7,104 nt of DNA from Anaeromyxobacteraceae bacterium. Lineage in GTDB: Bacteria > Myxococcota > Myxococcia > Myxococcales > Anaeromyxobacteraceae. How positions within the stretch are numbered: the first letter of the stretch is position 1; each line of letters opens with the position of its first letter. A program made the position numbers and the translations under genes. Below, piece by piece: positions 7,001 to 7,104 of the stretch. The notes beneath the pieces are model-generated. The model saw nothing but the letters and a program-made list of their open reading frames with translations. It was not told where the DNA came from and searched no databases. The stretch covers positions 1 through 7,104 of the forward strand of contig DAIEMM010000141.1 of the NCBI GenBank assembly GCA_027349605.1, written 5' to 3'.

Positions 7001-7104
7001 CTGCGGCTACACGATCGGAGGCACGGTCACCGGTCTCGCCAACTCCGGGGGCGTGGTGCTCCAGAACAACGGCGGGGACGATCTCACCGTCCTCCTGGAC
7101 GGGG
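4005..7104 (+). CDS. giant repeat lipoprotein, IPT/TIG-like domain plus tandem beta-sandwich repeats (partial, 3' end missing)
   Basis: ATG 4005 opens a frame with no stop through the window edge: 1033 codons plus one base, so the C terminus is missing. Residues 1-18 are a lipoprotein signal peptide (MWARRAA, Ala/Leu core) with lipobox LAGC; Cys19 is the lipidated residue. Gly at +2 lacks the Asp inner-membrane retention signal, so outer-membrane sorting is likely. Residues about 30-124 resemble an IPT/TIG fold (VTPARGF, VVIDGSGF, PGPYSLRVQGPFG, AFTVEG). Six tandem repeats of about 115-123 residues follow (about 127-833), DUF11/CARDB-like in pattern. Cys-paired repeats of 83-86 residues then run from about 834 to the edge, with LQNNGxDDL and TCxV. 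The protein has a single Lys (299) and is rich in Ala, Thr, Val, Gly and Pro. The start overlaps the upstream gene by 11 bp with no clear Shine-Dalgarno, so coupling is likely. It is probably a surface-exposed structural or adhesin-like protein; the role is inferred. Confidence 0.85.
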   Translation, partial: MWARRAASLVALAAALAGCGGTEIPTPAPVSVTPARGFAASATPVVIDGSGFSVLTVQPSAGGEPTVDETFQAWLGDQALLDVRRVDESTLSATVPAGLAPGPYSLRVQGPFGTSGELATAFTVEGSAQAALTAAIAATPATVSVGQSITVTLTVTNATTAAATGVVPSVPVVTGSATVAVPAGPLPASIATLAPGASGTVTWTDRSTGAGTLAFAGGASATDGFSGLTVTCATDPARPAAVTVQRAAALAASLPASGAAALGQEFTVAMTVSNTGGAAATSVVPGTPAVVPAGMATLKAGTGPVPASVASLAAGASASFTWTFVAGTTSGSLQVSAGASGTDANSGAAVAAATATSGPFTIGAAGIAVTAFTAAPATASAGQAVTLTLTLQNPGLADVRNFTLGTPSVSSTDGASAAPSSGPVPVPPTVLAAGATFTTTWTFLPSVAQGVSAGHLTFQVTAAGTDALSGAAVSAQPTASVTVQAPAGLAATLTPARTPAVPAGQPFTVNVGQVFTLTLAVSNTGATAASAVTPTPITGCAAPSPASATVSPGTPVAFLYANCSSATPGILALSASASGTDAINPALAVTTNTATTSVTVQAPAAVTGALAIPPAMALGLPFGVTLTLSNSGGAPAVVTPGPLAVAAGSTGAATLAAGPTPASVTVPGGGSASVQWTYDAASVGTISFTGNASGIDSNTGAAVPLIAVAASNVGAIGQGGLAISMGVSPATATIGQEVVFTMTVTNSGTAAVNGIVPTLTLSGVTGTLGGPIPASIASLVTTAPGNTGTVTWTFTPTSAGPVTATASATGTDALSLAPVTGSTVAANLLQVQATLGGTITGLAGTGLQLATAGEPNLVVAPGETTFTFVAPLDSGTSYDVTVAVQPTSPSQTCTVTSGGAGTIGTANVSDVVVTCVTNYTVGGTVTGLAAGASVVLQNNGADDLTVSADGTFTFVTPVASGGTYLVTVRTQPAFPPQTCAVRAGSGQVTGANVTSVVVTCGYTIGGTVTGLANSGGVVLQNNGGDDLTVLLDG
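4383..6503 (+). repeat. six tandem protein repeats of about 115-123 residues within the lipoprotein
   Basis: Each unit carries a TVxN(T/S)G-like strand (Asn at residues 157, 274, 393, 523, 630, 746), a TWT strand (Trp at 203, 322, 441, 676, 792; replaced by YANC in unit 4) and an S/A-G-(T/I)-D motif (Asp at 223, 343, 466, 581, 696, 812). The Asp-to-Asp periods are 120, 123, 115, 115 and 116 residues. This is a regular beta-sandwich string like DUF11/CARDB domains in pattern; the family name is a guess. At DNA level the units have diverged, with only short identities such as ACCGTCACCTGGACC in units 1 (4602) and 6 (6369). Confidence 0.75.
6504..7104 (+). repeat. C-terminal Cys-paired 83-86-residue repeats (at least three, last truncated)
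   Basis: The GG(T)-x-TGLA unit start recurs at 6510, 6768 and 7017, giving periods of 258 and 249 bp. Each unit has a DLTV/NLVV strand, TFTFV, a (S)GG/GT-(S)Y-x-VTV strand and QTCxV, and ends VVVTC. Cys pairs are 893/915 and 979/1000. Nucleotides 6804-6842 and 7053-7091 match at 37 of 39 positions, so the last two units are recent duplicates or have been homogenised. This TVGGTVTGL-LQNNGGDDL pattern is a familiar repeat of large proteobacterial and myxobacterial surface proteins. The array continues past the window. Confidence 0.8.

Noticed and set aside
4383..7104. CRISPR array or satellite DNA
   Set aside because: The periodicity is at protein level within one uninterrupted frame, with period 249-369 bp; there are no short identical repeats with unique spacers.

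Overview
This GC-rich window looks like the chromosome of a Gram-negative bacterium. It encodes a lipobox lipoprotein and two predicted outer-membrane beta-barrel proteins, and codon third positions are overwhelmingly G or C. The composition and the long Ala/Thr/Val/Gly-rich repeat protein resemble Myxococcota (Anaeromyxobacter-like), but that placement is inference from style only. Every gene I can support is on the + strand; the long minus-strand open frames are GC-driven shadows.

Left part (1-1294): the last 67 codons of a D-isomer-specific 2-hydroxyacid dehydrogenase, then, 7 nt later and probably in the same operon, a polytopic inner-membrane protein of the UPF0104 / lysylphosphatidylglycerol-synthase-TM (flippase-like) family.

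Middle part (1291-2257): a near-consensus sigma70 promoter whose -35 box overlaps the stop codon of the membrane protein. It drives a CAU-anticodon tRNA gene with encoded CCA. Only 29 nt after the CCA, with no convincing terminator between, starts a secreted 228-residue beta-barrel-like protein ending in Phe, so tRNA and mRNA may share a transcript. The following 124 nt hold four consecutive inverted repeats.

Right part (2258-7104): a two-gene overlapping unit. The first gene encodes a secreted protein with several Ig-like segments followed by a C-terminal beta-barrel of about 170 residues. The second overlaps it by 11 bp and encodes a very large lipoprotein, still open at the window edge after 1033 codons. 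It has an IPT/TIG-like domain, six tandem repeats of about 115-123 residues, then a second family of about 83-86-residue Cys-paired repeats. This large coding region is easy to miss because its stop codon lies outside the window. The three proteins from 1447 onward all look destined for the cell envelope. I infer a surface-exposed module (outer-membrane anchors plus a long repeat filament or adhesin-like lipoprotein), but no specific function can be read from the sequence.
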